A DNA stretch of 64,000 nt from Actinotalea subterranea. GTDB taxonomy: Bacteria > Actinomycetota > Actinomycetes > Actinomycetales > Cellulomonadaceae. The stretch lies in NCBI RefSeq assembly GCF_008364845.1, contig NZ_VTTP01000004.1, positions 186,001 to 250,000 of the forward strand, in the 5' to 3' direction. The notes under the pieces were generated by a model. The model had not been told where the DNA came from and did no database searches. It worked only from the letters and a program-made list of their open reading frames with translations. A program made the position numbers and the translations under genes. Position 1 is the first letter of the stretch. The number at the start of each line of letters is the position of its first letter. Positions 9,705 to 19,641 of this stretch are shown here, piece by piece.

Positions 9705-10946
9705 CTACTCGACCTGCGGGATGATCGCCGTGTCGACGCCGAGCACGGCCTTCTCGTCGGGCCGGTGCCGGAGCACGTTCTCGATGTAGCTCGTCACGGC
9801 CTCGGCCATGGGCACGTCCCGGCCCTGCTCGCTCGAGATGTACCAGCGGTGGTCGAGCATCTCGTGGAACATCTGCGCGGGCTCGAGCTTGCCGCGCAGC
9901 TCGCGTGGCACGGTCCGGACGGCGGGCTCGAAGACGGTGGTCAGCCAGTCGTGGGCCGCGAACTCCTCGTCCTCGCCCTGGCGGTCGGTCGCGGCCCGGT
10001 AGGCGTCGAGGTCGTTCAGCAGGCGGCGGGCCTGGTTCTCCTCGACGTCGAGGCCGGTGAGGCGCATGAGCCGGCGCGAGTGGTGGCCGGCGTCGACGAC
10101 CTTGGGCTGGATCTGGACGGTCGTGCCGTCGACGTCGGTGGTGATGTCGAGCTCGCCGACGTCGAAGCCCAGCTCGTTGAGGCGCTCGATGCGCGCGGCC
10201 ACGCGCCACCGCTCGGCCGAGCCGAACGACTCCGCGTCGGTGAGGGTCGCCCAGAGCTCCTCGTACCGCTCGACGAGGCGAGCGCCGACCTCGACGGTGT
10301 CGACCCCGGTCTCGAGCAGCTCGCCCGCCTCGAGGTCCATGAGCTCGCCGATGATGTTGACGCGCGCGACCTCGAGGTCGTACCCGCGCTGCCCGTCGCT
10401 GAGCCGCTGGTGGAGGTCGCCCGTCTCGGCGTCCACGAGGTACGCGGCGAACGTCTCGGCGTCGCGCCGGAACAGGGTGTTGGACAGGGACACGTCGCCC
10501 CAGTAGAAGCCCGTGAGGTGCAGACGCACGAGCAGCACGGCGAGCGCGTCGATGAGGCGCCCGGTCGTGTCCGGCTGGAGGGTCTGGCTGAAGAGCGCGC
10601 GGTACGGGAGCGAGAACTGCAGGTGCTTGGTGATGAGCACGGCCTCGAGCCGCTCACCGTCGGGCGTGCTTCGCCCCGTGATGACCCCGACGGGCTCGAC
10701 GCTCGGCACGTCGAGGCGGCTCAGGGCACGCAGCAGCTCGTACTCGCGGTAGGCGACGGTCTCGCCGATCTCCTTGACCGCGATGACGCGGCCCGACAGC
10801 TTGACGAACCGGACGACGTGCCGCGAGATGCCGCGGGGCAGGGCCGCGAGGTTCTCGGACGGCCAGTCCTCGAGCGGGATGTGCCAGGGGAGGTCGAGCA
10901 GGGCAGGGTCGGGCGCCGCCGCCGTGATCTGCAGGGACTGCGCCAT
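9705..10946 (-). CDS. DUF4032 protein with Kdo/LPS-kinase-like fold
   Basis: Protein of 413 residues of the actinobacterial DUF4032 family. The N-terminal two thirds look like a small-molecule kinase: RVIAVKEIGETVAYREYELLRAL supplies a lysine and glutamate in the places used by protein-kinase-like folds, FYWGDVSLSNTLFRRD resembles the catalytic D-x4-N loop, and AYLVDAETGDL the metal-binding aspartate. The target is unknown. The C-terminal part (DUF4032 proper) includes MFHEMLDHRWYISSEQGRD. SD AAGGAGC precedes ATG 10946. A strong hairpin separates it from msiK immediately upstream on the same strand. Confidence 0.85.
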   Translation of the reverse strand: MAQSLQITAAAPDPALLDLPWHIPLEDWPSENLAALPRGISRHVVRFVKLSGRVIAVKEIGETVAYREYELLRALSRLDVPSVEPVGVITGRSTPDGERLEAVLITKHLQFSLPYRALFSQTLQPDTTGRLIDALAVLLVRLHLTGFYWGDVSLSNTLFRRDAETFAAYLVDAETGDLHQRLSDGQRGYDLEVARVNIIGELMDLEAGELLETGVDTVEVGARLVERYEELWATLTDAESFGSAERWRVAARIERLNELGFDVGELDITTDVDGTTVQIQPKVVDAGHHSRRLMRLTGLDVEENQARRLLNDLDAYRAATDRQGEDEEFAAHDWLTTVFEPAVRTVPRELRGKLEPAQMFHEMLDHRWYISSEQGRDVPMAEAVTSYIENVLRHRPDEKAVLGVDTAIIPQVE

Positions 10947-10960
10947 GCGTGCTCCTTCGA

Positions 10961-11000
10961 CGCGGAGGGCGGGACGGCGTGTGCCGTCCCGCCCTCCGCG
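10961..11000 (-). terminator. Perfect 18-bp hairpin between msiK and the DUF4032 gene
   Basis: CGCGGAGGGCGGGACGGC at 10961-10978 pairs with its exact complement at 10983-11000 around a GTGT loop. It lies 20 bases after the msiK stop on the minus strand and only 14 bases before the DUF4032 start codon. No T-run follows, as is usual for GC-rich actinobacterial terminators. It may end msiK transcription or act as a partial terminator or processing site within one operon. Confidence 0.8.
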
Positions 11001-11020
11001 GTGCTGGTGGTCCGGGTCGG

Positions 11021-12148
<1,128 letters not shown>

Positions 12149-12210
12149 GATGCAAGATCCCTTCACCGGCAGGTACGTGCCGGACGATCCGTCGTGAATG
12201 GGAGTGTCAT

Positions 12211-12228
12211 GGTGTCGTCTGCGACACC
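12211..12228. promoter_or_regulatory. Candidate operator palindrome upstream of msiK
   Basis: GGTGTCG and CGACACC form perfect 7-base arms around TCTG, 63 bases upstream of the msiK start. It lies in the 211-base gap between msiK and otsB, where nothing else is evident. It could be a repressor site or an mRNA hairpin; no known family was matched. Confidence 0.35.
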
Positions 12229-12359
12229 GACACGGGAGGCCTGAGGCCCCGTCGGAGACCGACTGTGGTCCAGGTCACCCGTGCGACGGGCTCATCCTGC
12301 CACATCGGGCGGTCCGGTCCGCGTCCCCCAAGGTCCCTTGTGCCGGCCGGCGCGAGGTG

Positions 12360-13241
12360 TCAGGCGCCTGGCGCCAGGAGGTCGGCCAGGTGCGCGAGGG
12401 CGCCCGCGACGGCGCTCGGGTCGGCGACGCGCAGCCGGGCAGCGGTCTCGCCCGGGCCCACCTTCACCGTCACGTCAGCAGGGCGCAGCGTGCGGAAGGC
12501 CCGCTCGTCGGTCACGTCGTCGCCCGCGTAGAGCACCGTGCCCACGCCCAGCTCGCCGCGCAGCGTCGCGAGTGCCTCGCCCTTGCTCACGTGCAGCACC
12601 GCGAGCTCGACGACGTCCTTGCCCCGCATCGCGTCGACCCCCGGCCGTCCGCCGAGGTCCAGCGCGAGCGCCGTCAGGCGCTCGGCGTCGTGGGGCGCCG
12701 CGGTGCGCGTGTGGAGCACGACGGAGGCAGGCTTGTGCTCGACCCGCGCCGTGGAGCCGGCGACGGCCTCGACGAGCACCTCGGTGAGCTCCGCGTGCAG
12801 CGCGGCCGTCGGTGCGTCGAGCGCGAGGTCGGAGCGCTCGAGGCGTCCGGAGACCCACCGGCCGCGCTCCGCCCCGTGGCTGCCGACGAGCCAGGTGCCG
12901 TCGGGCACCTCGGCGCGCACGGCGAGGTCGTCGATCGCCCGCCCGCTCACCAGGGCGAGGACGACGCCGTCGGCCGAGCCGAGGCGGTCGAGCGCCGCGA
13001 CGGCCTCGGGCAGCGCACGGCTCTCGTCGGGGTCGTCCCGCAGGGGGGCGAGCACACCGTCGAAGTCGAGCGCGACGAGCACCGGGCCGCCCGCGCGCGC
13101 CTCGTCCGCGAACGAGCGGAGGGCGGATGCGAGGTCCGCTGCGGGCGTCGCGCCGTCCGTCGCGCCTGCCCCGCGGCTCACGTCCGGTGCCGGGCCGGGC
13201 GCGACGTCGGCCTGCTCGCGGCGCGCGTCGCCGTCAGACAC
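12360..13241 (-). CDS. otsB: Trehalose-6-phosphate phosphatase
   Basis: HAD-superfamily phosphatase of 293 residues that removes phosphate from trehalose 6-phosphate. The catalytic motif is LVALDFDGVLAPLRDDP, motif II LALVSGRAIDDL, and the C-terminal motif YAGDDVTDERAF; GSHGAERG is also typical. GTG 13241 was chosen: the start overlaps the otsA stop by eight bases (GTGTCTGA), and longer in-frame starts would run deep into otsA. The first 45 residues are a variable, Ala/Gly-rich leader. It forms a two-gene operon with otsA, giving trehalose for osmotic and desiccation protection. Confidence 0.93.
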   Translation of the reverse strand: MSDGDARREQADVAPGPAPDVSRGAGATDGATPAADLASALRSFADEARAGGPVLVALDFDGVLAPLRDDPDESRALPEAVAALDRLGSADGVVLALVSGRAIDDLAVRAEVPDGTWLVGSHGAERGRWVSGRLERSDLALDAPTAALHAELTEVLVEAVAGSTARVEHKPASVVLHTRTAAPHDAERLTALALDLGGRPGVDAMRGKDVVELAVLHVSKGEALATLRGELGVGTVLYAGDDVTDERAFRTLRPADVTVKVGPGETAARLRVADPSAVAGALAHLADLLAPGA

Positions 13242-14832
13242 TGCGCGTCCCCGACTCGAGCGCGGCCACGTCGTCATGCGTCCCCTCGCCGGCCGGGTAC
13301 GGCCCGGCGTCCTCACCGGCGTCCTCACCCAGGTCCGGGTGCTCGTCGTGCGCCGCCCGGCGCACGGCGTCGCGCGGGCCCGACTGGGCGGGCTGGTGCG
13401 CGTGGCGCAGGCCGGTCGGCTCGTGGGGGGCGTCGGGCTCGTGCGCGCTGCCCAGCGTCGTCAGGAACCGCTGCGACCACTTGGTCACGTCGTCGTCGAG
13501 CACCCGCCGGCGCAGCTTGCGCATCCGGCGGCGCATCTCCCTCGGCTCCATGCGCGCGGCGCGCTCGATCGCGTCCTTGAGGCCGTCGATGTCGTGCGGG
13601 TTGACGAGGATCGAGCCCGCGAGCTCGTCGGCGGCGCCCGTGAACTCGCTGAGCACGAGCACCCCGCGCTCGTCGACGCACGCCGCGACGAACTCCTTCG
13701 CGACCAGGTTCATGCCGTCGCGCAGCGACGTCACGAGCATGACGTCGGCCGCGAGGTAGAGCGCGGCCATCTCCTCGGGCGGGTACGAGTGGTGCAGGTA
13801 GTAGATCGCTGCGGAGCCGATCTTCCCGTGCTCCCCGTTGATGCGCCCGACGAGGGTCTCGACCTCCTCTCGGAGCTGCTGGTACGCCTCGACGTTCTCG
13901 CGGCTCGGGCTCGCGACCTGGACCAGCGCCGCGTCCGGCACGTCGAGGCGGTGCTCGGCGAGGAGCTCGCCGTACGCCTTGATGCGGTGCCGGATCCCCT
14001 TGGTGTAGTCGAGGCGGTCGACGCCCAGGAGCAGCACCTTGGGGTCGCCCAGGTCGGCGCGGATCTCGAGGGCGCGCGCCCGCACGGACTCGCTCCGGGC
14101 GAGCGCGTCGAACCGGGCCGAGTCGATCGAGATGGGGAAGGCCGCGGCCCGCACGAGCCGGTCGCCGACGGTCACGAACTGGCCGCGCGTCGGCAGGTCC
14201 GTCATGCGGCGCACCACGCGCACGAAGTTCGCGGCGTCGCCACCGCGCTGGAAGCCCACGAGGTCGGCCCCGAGGAGCCCCTCGACGACCTGTCGGCGCC
14301 AGGGGAGCTGCGCGAAGATCTCGAGCGGCGGGAACGGGATGTGGTGGAAGTAGCCGATCCGCAGGTCGGGTCGCAGCTCCCGGAGGATCGCCGGGACGAG
14401 CTGGAGCTGGTAGTCGTGCACCCAGACGGTCGCGCCCTGCGCGGCCTGCTCGGCGGCGGCCTCCGCGAACCGTCGGTTCACGCGCCGGTACGCGTCCCAC
14501 CAGTGGCGGTGGAACTCGGGCGGGCTGATGACGTCGTGGCTCAGCGGCCAGAGCGTGTCGTTCGAGAAGCCCTCGTAGTAGTCCGCGACCTCCTGGGCCG
14601 TGAGCGTCACGGGGACCAGGTGCATGCCGTCGCCGTCGAACGGCTCGACGTCGACGTCGGCGGAGCCGCTCCAGCCGACCCACGCCCCGTCGGCCGCCTG
14701 CATGACGGGCTCGAGCGCGGAGACGAGGCCGCCGGGGGAGCGGCGCCAGCTCGGGCTGCCGTCCTCCTCGACGGTGACGTCCACGGGAAGTCGGTTGGCC
14801 ACGACGACCAGCTGGTACTGCGTCCTAGTCAC
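13234..14832 (-). CDS. otsA: Alpha,alpha-trehalose-phosphate synthase (UDP-forming)
   Basis: GT20 glycosyltransferase of 532 residues making trehalose 6-phosphate from a nucleotide-glucose and glucose 6-phosphate. N-terminal LVVVANRLPV, then WVHDYQLQLVP, GYFHHIPFPP, the donor-site GVDRLDYTKGI and SLRDGMNLVAKEFVA are all present in order. Past residue 470 a hydrophilic tail of about 60 residues rich in His, Glu and Pro extends beyond the catalytic domain. GTG 14832 has GAGGAG eight bases upstream. It is divergent from the Ser/Thr kinase at 14975 and overlaps otsB by eight bases. Confidence 0.95.
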   Translation of the reverse strand: MTRTQYQLVVVANRLPVDVTVEEDGSPSWRRSPGGLVSALEPVMQAADGAWVGWSGSADVDVEPFDGDGMHLVPVTLTAQEVADYYEGFSNDTLWPLSHDVISPPEFHRHWWDAYRRVNRRFAEAAAEQAAQGATVWVHDYQLQLVPAILRELRPDLRIGYFHHIPFPPLEIFAQLPWRRQVVEGLLGADLVGFQRGGDAANFVRVVRRMTDLPTRGQFVTVGDRLVRAAAFPISIDSARFDALARSESVRARALEIRADLGDPKVLLLGVDRLDYTKGIRHRIKAYGELLAEHRLDVPDAALVQVASPSRENVEAYQQLREEVETLVGRINGEHGKIGSAAIYYLHHSYPPEEMAALYLAADVMLVTSLRDGMNLVAKEFVAACVDERGVLVLSEFTGAADELAGSILVNPHDIDGLKDAIERAARMEPREMRRRMRKLRRRVLDDDVTKWSQRFLTTLGSAHEPDAPHEPTGLRHAHQPAQSGPRDAVRRAAHDEHPDLGEDAGEDAGPYPAGEGTHDDVAALESGTRSV

Positions 14833-14974
14833 TACCTCAGCTCCTCGGGTCTGTGGTCGAGGCTATCGGCGCCCGGCCCGGCCCGCTCGGTGCAGCGGTG
14901 CGGGCCGCCCGGCGCGGCGTGCGGCCCGCGCGCGCCTGGCCGGGCCGAGCGGCCCCCCGGGCTAGCGTGTCGGC

Positions 14975-16852
14975 ATGGAGCGCATCGGCGTCGCCCCGGG
15001 CACGGAGATCGGCGGGTACCAGGTCCTGGGCCCGCTCGGTCAGGGCGGGATGGGCGCCGTCTACCGTGCGGTCGACGGCGAGGGCACCGTCGTGGCGCTC
15101 AAGCTGCTGCACCCGCACCTCGCGGCCGACGCCGACGCGCGCGAACGCCTGCGGCGCGAGGTCGCGCACCTGCAGCGCGTGCGTCATCCCGGGGTCGCGC
15201 GGGTGGTCGACGCCGAGATCGAGTCGACCGAGGCCTTCGTGGTGACCGAGCTCGTGGACGGCGAGGACCTGGGCGCGCGCATCCGGCTCCGCGGGCCGCT
15301 GCCGCCCGTCGAGCTCGCCGACGTGGCCGAGCGGCTCCGCGCGGCACTCGCCGTCGTCCACGAGGCGGGTGTGCTGCACCGCGACCTCACCCCGGGCAAC
15401 GTCATGGTCACGCCGCGCGGCCCGGTGCTCATCGACTTCGGCATCGCGCAGGCGGTCGACGACGCGCGCGTCACGTCGACCGGCCTCGTCGTCGGGACGC
15501 CCGGCTACCTCTCTCCCGAGCTGCTCGAGGGCGCCGAGCCGTCGCAGGACGGCGACTGGTGGGGCTGGGCCGCGCTCCTCGCGTTCGCGGCGACGGGCCG
15601 GCCGCCGTTCGGTACCCGACCGCTTCAGGCGGTGCTCGCCCGGGCGCGCGCGGGCGAACCCGACCTCGACGGCGTGGCGCCCCGGACCGCGGCGGCGCTG
15701 CGCGCGGCGCTGCGCACCGAGGCGTCCCGGCGCGCGACGCCCGAGGCCGTGGTCGCCGAGCTGCGCCGGAGCGCGGGCGGTGAGCCCGACCTCGACGACG
15801 CCGAGGCGGCCGCCGCGTCCGCGGACGACGTCGGGACGCGGGTGCTCACGGCCGGCGCCGCACCCGGCCTCGCGGACGACGACCTGCCCGGCGACGACCT
15901 GCCCGACGACGACCTGCCCGACGACGAGTACGACGACGACGCCTACGGGGACGACGCCTACGGGGACGACCTCACGGAGACCCAGCTGGTCGGCTCGGAC
16001 GGCCGCACGTGCGTGCTCGCGACGGCGCCGCCCCCGCCCGCACCACCCCAGCGGCCTCCTCCCCCGCCGCCCCCCGACGCGACGCAGGTGGTCCCCGCGT
16101 ACGGCGCAGGCGTCCTGCCGGGGGACGGCGACGACCGGCGCGGCGACCCGTACCCCGACGCCCACGACGACGACCCGTACGACGACGGCGCGCCCGACGA
16201 CGACGAGGTCGAGGACGTCGTCGAGCCGGAGCCGCCCCGCAGGACGGGGACCGTGCTGGCGCTCGGCCTGCTGCTCGCAGCGGCGGGCGCGACCCGTCCC
16301 GGCATCGCCCTGCTCGTCGCGCTCGTCCTCGCGGTGCTCGTCCGCTCGGTCGGGCTCGACGTGGCCGCTCTGCACGCCCGCCGGGCCCGCCGCGGCACGT
16401 CACGAGCCGGGACGGTCGGCGCCGTCGTCGGGTGGCCCTGGTACCTGCTGCGCGCGCTCGTCGGCGTGGTGCCGGCGGCCCTCGTGGCCGCGAGCACCGT
16501 GGTGGTCGTCGCGGGCGTCGGCTGGTGGCTCGTCGACTCGGGCCACGTGCTCGTGGCCGCCCCGGAGCCGGGCAGCACGGCCGGGGAGCTCGCGCGCAAC
16601 GCCGCGTGGGTTCCACCCGCGCTGCTCGCGCTCGCGGTCACCGTCGGGCTCCTCATGCTGTGGTTCGGGCCCATGAGCCGCAGCACGCGCCTCGGTGCGC
16701 GCTGGACCCTCGGGGCCCTCGCGCCGGGGCTGCCCGGTGCGGCGACCCTGACGATCCTCGCGCTCGCGGCGGCCGCGGCGCTCGTGACGCTCGTGGTCGT
16801 CGGCCAGGACGTCGTGTGGTGGCCCCTCCCGGGCCCGCCCGAGCTGCGCTGA
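14975..16852 (+). CDS. Membrane-anchored serine/threonine protein kinase
   Basis: Hanks-type kinase of 625 residues. The kinase domain (about 13-270) has the P-loop GQGGMGAVY, Lys43 in VALKLL, HRDLTPGN with catalytic Asp137, and DFG at 154-156; GTPGYLSPE marks the activation segment, so it looks active. A linker (about 275-425) is very acidic, with repeats of DDDLP and DDAYG, then a proline run. The C-terminal 200 residues hold five or six membrane spans, with no PASTA domain. A TAGCGT box at 14963-14968 six bases before the ATG suggests a leaderless mRNA. Its substrate and signal are unknown. Confidence 0.92.
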   Translation: MERIGVAPGTEIGGYQVLGPLGQGGMGAVYRAVDGEGTVVALKLLHPHLAADADARERLRREVAHLQRVRHPGVARVVDAEIESTEAFVVTELVDGEDLGARIRLRGPLPPVELADVAERLRAALAVVHEAGVLHRDLTPGNVMVTPRGPVLIDFGIAQAVDDARVTSTGLVVGTPGYLSPELLEGAEPSQDGDWWGWAALLAFAATGRPPFGTRPLQAVLARARAGEPDLDGVAPRTAAALRAALRTEASRRATPEAVVAELRRSAGGEPDLDDAEAAAASADDVGTRVLTAGAAPGLADDDLPGDDLPDDDLPDDEYDDDAYGDDAYGDDLTETQLVGSDGRTCVLATAPPPPAPPQRPPPPPPPDATQVVPAYGAGVLPGDGDDRRGDPYPDAHDDDPYDDGAPDDDEVEDVVEPEPPRRTGTVLALGLLLAAAGATRPGIALLVALVLAVLVRSVGLDVAALHARRARRGTSRAGTVGAVVGWPWYLLRALVGVVPAALVAASTVVVVAGVGWWLVDSGHVLVAAPEPGSTAGELARNAAWVPPALLALAVTVGLLMLWFGPMSRSTRLGARWTLGALAPGLPGAATLTILALAAAAALVTLVVVGQDVVWWPLPGPPELR

Positions 16853-16907
16853 CGTCCGCTCGCAGGTCCCTGTCCCGCCCGGCGGGCGCCCGCGTATCGT
16901 TGCGCGC

Positions 16908-17411
16908 ATGAGCCGCCGGCCGTGGAGCCCCCGCTGGGTGCTCTCGGCGACCCTCGGGGCAGCGCTCGGCGGTGTCCTCGCGGCGTTCGCCGTGCTCGTC
17001 CGTGGCGGCGCGGTCATGGTCCACCAGTGCGTCGCCGCCGACGGCGCCGCAGGCTGGCTCGGCCTGCGCCTCGCGCTGCTGCGCGTCGACGGGGACTGCC
17101 CCACCGGTGCGCTCGCGATCGGCGGTGACGGCCGCCAGGTCATGGGCGTCGTCGCGATGGTCGCCCTGCCCGTCCTCCTCGCGCACCTGGGAGGGCTCGG
17201 CGTCGGCGTCGCGCTCCTCGCCCTGCTCGCACGGGTGCTCCGCGGGGCGGCCGACGCCCTGCGTCACGTCGGCCCGCGGGTCGTGGCCCCCGCCACCGTG
17301 CCCGCGACCCCGCGCTCCGCGCCCGCCGTCGCGTCGTTCCACGCGGTCGTCAGCGCGCTGACCACCACGTCCCTGCGCCGGCGCGGCCCGCCGGTGGCCC
17401 TTCCGGTCTGA
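16908..17411 (+). CDS. Hypothetical membrane protein
   Basis: Unrecognised protein of 167 residues. There are two clear hydrophobic spans (about 11-32 and 75-105), the first following a basic SRRPWSPRW start. The segment between them holds two cysteines (HQCVAADG, DGDCPTG) that would face outward and could form a disulfide, fitting with the disulfide-forming pair just downstream. The C-terminus is Ala/Pro/Arg-rich. A TATCGT -10 box at 16895-16900 lies seven bases before ATG 16908, so the mRNA is probably leaderless. The 229 bases after it, before the DsbA-like gene, hold nothing I recognise apart from the SD. Confidence 0.7.
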   Translation: MSRRPWSPRWVLSATLGAALGGVLAAFAVLVRGGAVMVHQCVAADGAAGWLGLRLALLRVDGDCPTGALAIGGDGRQVMGVVAMVALPVLLAHLGGLGVGVALLALLARVLRGAADALRHVGPRVVAPATVPATPRSAPAVASFHAVVSALTTTSLRRRGPPVALPV

Positions 17412-17640
17412 CGCCTCGCGTCGTACGGCTCGTCCCTCGTGGCCGAGCCGCACGGCGACGTCGTCGGCCCCGCCGCGTCGGCCCACCGACGCGACCCCAG
17501 CACCCACCGAGGTCGTCACGGCCCGGTCCGCGCCCACCCGGGACGTCGGCCGGCCACCGACGGCCGACCGCACGGCGGCTGCTGGCCGTGCACCAGACCC
17601 AGGGCAGGCCCCGGCCACCCAACCGTCCAGGAGGAGTCCC

Positions 17641-18486
17641 ATGTCCAACCCGTCCAAGGCGCAGCGTCGTGACGACGCACGCGCGCAGGCGCTCAAGCTC
17701 CGCGAGGAGCAGCAGCGCACCGCCAAGCGCCAGCGCACCGTCGCCATCAGCCTGCTCGCCGTCGGCCTGCTCGTCGTCGGCGGCATCGTGTTCTGGATCT
17801 TCAGCAACATGCCGGAGCCGGCACCCGACTTCTCCGAGGTCGAGGACCCGCTGGGCAGCGTCTCGGCGCCCGCCACGGCGACCGACGCCGGCGGGATCCG
17901 CGTCGGGCAGGACGGCGTCGCGGGCGACGACGCCTCGGGCGACGACCCGATCGACGTCGTCGTGTACTCCGACTTCATGTGCCCGCTCTGCGGTGCGTTC
18001 GAGCAGCTCAACGGGCCGACGCTCACCGAGCTGAGGGAGAACGGCGAGGTCGTCGTCGAGTACCGGCCGGTCTCGATCCTCGACCGCTACTCGCAGGGCA
18101 CCGAGTTCTCGACCCGTGCCGCGACCGCCTCAGCGCTGGTCGCCGACCAGGACCCCGAGACGTTCGTCGCGTTCACGGAGGCGCTCTTCGCGGGGCAGCC
18201 CGCCGAGAACACCCAGGGCCTGTCCGACGAGGAGATCGCCACGATCGCGCGCGACGCGGGTGTGGACGAGGCGGTCGCCGCGGCGATCGAGGACGGCAGC
18301 TACGTCGAGGGTGACGACTCGTTCGAGCCGTGGGTCCTGGCCGCGAGCGAGCAGGCCTCGCGCGACTTCCCCGACGGCTTCGGCACGCCGACCATCCTCA
18401 TCGACGGCCAGAACCTGACCGACCTCGGGGTCGACTGGCGCATCGAGGGTGCGCTCGAGGCCGCGATCGAGCAGGTCCGTGGCTGA
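17641..18486 (+). CDS. DsbA-like membrane-anchored thioredoxin-domain protein
   Basis: Extracytoplasmic thiol oxidoreductase of 281 residues. A short basic cytoplasmic N-terminus (KAQRRDDARAQALKLREEQQ) leads to one membrane span (34-54), an acidic linker, then a DsbA/thioredoxin_4 domain with catalytic CPLC at 114-117 in VVVYSDFMCPLCGAF and the cis-proline region GFGTPTILIDG. It should put disulfides into exported proteins. A strong AGGAGGAG precedes ATG 17641. The VKOR gene begins inside its stop region (GTGGCTGA), giving the usual actinobacterial pair in which VKOR reoxidises DsbA. Confidence 0.92.
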   Translation: MSNPSKAQRRDDARAQALKLREEQQRTAKRQRTVAISLLAVGLLVVGGIVFWIFSNMPEPAPDFSEVEDPLGSVSAPATATDAGGIRVGQDGVAGDDASGDDPIDVVVYSDFMCPLCGAFEQLNGPTLTELRENGEVVVEYRPVSILDRYSQGTEFSTRAATASALVADQDPETFVAFTEALFAGQPAENTQGLSDEEIATIARDAGVDEAVAAAIEDGSYVEGDDSFEPWVLAASEQASRDFPDGFGTPTILIDGQNLTDLGVDWRIEGALEAAIEQVRG

Positions 18487-19171
18487 CCATGGCGCGCCCG
18501 TCATGACGCTGCCCGAGGACGCCGCCGAGGAGGCGACGCAACCCCAGGACCGCGACGGCCTGGTCGCGCGCGCCTTCCGGATCCGGCACGACAACCGGTT
18601 CATCTTCACGACGATGCTCATCTCGGCGTGCGTGAGCCTGTTCGCGTCGTTCGTGCTCTCGGTCGACGCCCTGCTGCTCGCGGAGAACCCGGACCAGCTG
18701 CTGTCCTGCGACATCAGCTCGACGCTGTCCTGCGGGGCGGTCGCGCAGTCGTGGCAGGCGAGCCTGTTCGGGTTCCCGAACGCGTTCCTCGGGATGGTCG
18801 CCGAGCCGGTCGTCATCACCATCGCGGTGGCGTCGCTGGGTGGGGTGCGGTTCCCGCGCTGGTTCATGTTCTCGGCGCAGGTCGTCTACACGCTGGGCGT
18901 GATCTTCGCGTACTGGCTGTTCGCGCAGTCGATGTTCGTCATCGGGGCGCTGTGCCCGTGGTGCCTGCTCGTGACGGTCTCGACGACCCTGGTGTTCACG
19001 ACGCTCACGCACGTCAACGTCCGGGACGGGAACCTCTTCCTCCCGCCCCGGGCCTCCGCGGTCGCCCGGTCGGCGATCGCGCGTGAGGTCGACGTCGTCG
19101 TGGTGTGGCTGTGGCTCATCGCGCTCGCAGGCCTCGTCGCCCTCAAGTACGGGCCGAGCCTGCTCGGCTGA
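18479..19171 (+). CDS. Vitamin K epoxide reductase family protein
   Basis: Integral membrane quinone reductase of 230 residues that passes electrons from the DsbA-like partner to menaquinone. It has four or five spans, the active-site CPWC at 159-162 (IGALCPWCLLVT), and the loop cysteines 77 and 85 (LLSCDISSTLSCGAV). I prefer GTG 18479, overlapping the preceding stop by eight bases; ATG 18503 is the alternative and would remove eight residues. A terminator hairpin follows directly after the stop. Confidence 0.92.
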   Translation: MADHGAPVMTLPEDAAEEATQPQDRDGLVARAFRIRHDNRFIFTTMLISACVSLFASFVLSVDALLLAENPDQLLSCDISSTLSCGAVAQSWQASLFGFPNAFLGMVAEPVVITIAVASLGGVRFPRWFMFSAQVVYTLGVIFAYWLFAQSMFVIGALCPWCLLVTVSTTLVFTTLTHVNVRDGNLFLPPRASAVARSAIAREVDVVVVWLWLIALAGLVALKYGPSLLG

Positions 19172-19174
19172 CGG

Positions 19175-19218
19175 CAGAGCGGCCCGGACCCGTCACGAGG
19201 CGGGGCCGGGCCGCTCTG
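19175..19218 (+). terminator. Terminator after the DsbA-VKOR pair
   Basis: CAGAGCGGCCCGG at 19175-19187 pairs exactly with CCGGGCCGCTCTG at 19206-19218. The 18-base loop can itself form a short CCCG/CGGG stem. It begins four bases after the VKOR stop and lies before the tRNA gene. Confidence 0.85.
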
Positions 19219-19253
19219 GCAGACTTGACGCCGCGCCGGCTCGCCGGCGCCGC

Positions 19254-19328
19254 GCCGCCTTAGCTCAGTGGTAGAGCTCCCGCCTTGTAAGCGGACGGTC
19301 GTCGGTTCGAATCCGACAGGCGGCTCCA
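19254..19328 (+). tRNA. tRNA-Thr (anticodon TGT)
   Basis: The acceptor stem GCCGCCT/AGGCGGC is perfect, the D-arm is GCTC-AGTGGTA-GAGC, the anticodon loop CTTGTAA gives TGT, and the T-arm GTCGG-TTCGAAT-CCGAC is perfect. CCA is encoded at 19326-19328. The first anticodon-stem pair is a C-A mismatch. A perfect 8-bp hairpin (19233-19250) lies four bases upstream, and TTGACG at 19225-19230 may be the -35 element. Confidence 0.96.
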
Positions 19329-19641
19329 TCCGGCCCCAAGGCCCCACCCGGCGCCAAACCCGGACATGTGCTCCACGCCGCTCACCCGAACGGGTGATGG
19401 AGCGGCGAACCGCCCGCCCGAAGTGTCCGGAAATGCCCGGCTCCAGCGGGTGAAATCGCTGTGACCTGCGACGTCACACCCGTTCCTGCCCCCTGACGCA
19501 TGATCACGCGGGCCAGACTTGGCGGGTCCTGGCCCCGGGTCCCCAACCGTGGAACCCAGGACGGCCGGCCACGCCGGTCCTACCCCCCTTTGCGGCGGCG
19601 TCCCCCAACGTCGCCGAACCCGACACCGAAGGAACACCCTC
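19329..19641 (+). other. Structured non-coding stretch between tRNA-Thr and the SipW operon
   Basis: No coding potential seen in 313 bases. It holds a compound hairpin at 19376-19407 (CGCCGCT/AGCGGCG enclosing CACCCG/CGGGTG), probably a tRNA transcript terminator, and a 7-bp stem pairing 19526-19532 with 19556-19562 in what is likely the 5' UTR of the exported-protein gene. CCCGGACAT at 19359-19367 and GTGTCCGG at 19423-19430 are inverted copies of a word also found before other surface genes here. No GEMM-type motif is present. SD GAAGGA is at 19628-19633. Confidence 0.6.

Noticed and set aside
12149-12166. Longer msiK start at GTG 12166
   Set aside because: The extra codons overlap the GAAGGG ribosome site of the ATG at 12148 and are not part of the conserved family.
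12538-15783. Open frame of 1081 codons across otsB, otsA and into the kinase
   Set aside because: Spans two well-supported genes on the other strand and the kinase start in another frame; Arg/Ser/Pro-rich without motifs.
19233-19250. Perfect hairpin as a separate terminator
   Set aside because: A better terminator (19175-19218) already precedes it and this one is four bases from the tRNA 5' end, so it is more likely part of the tRNA leader.
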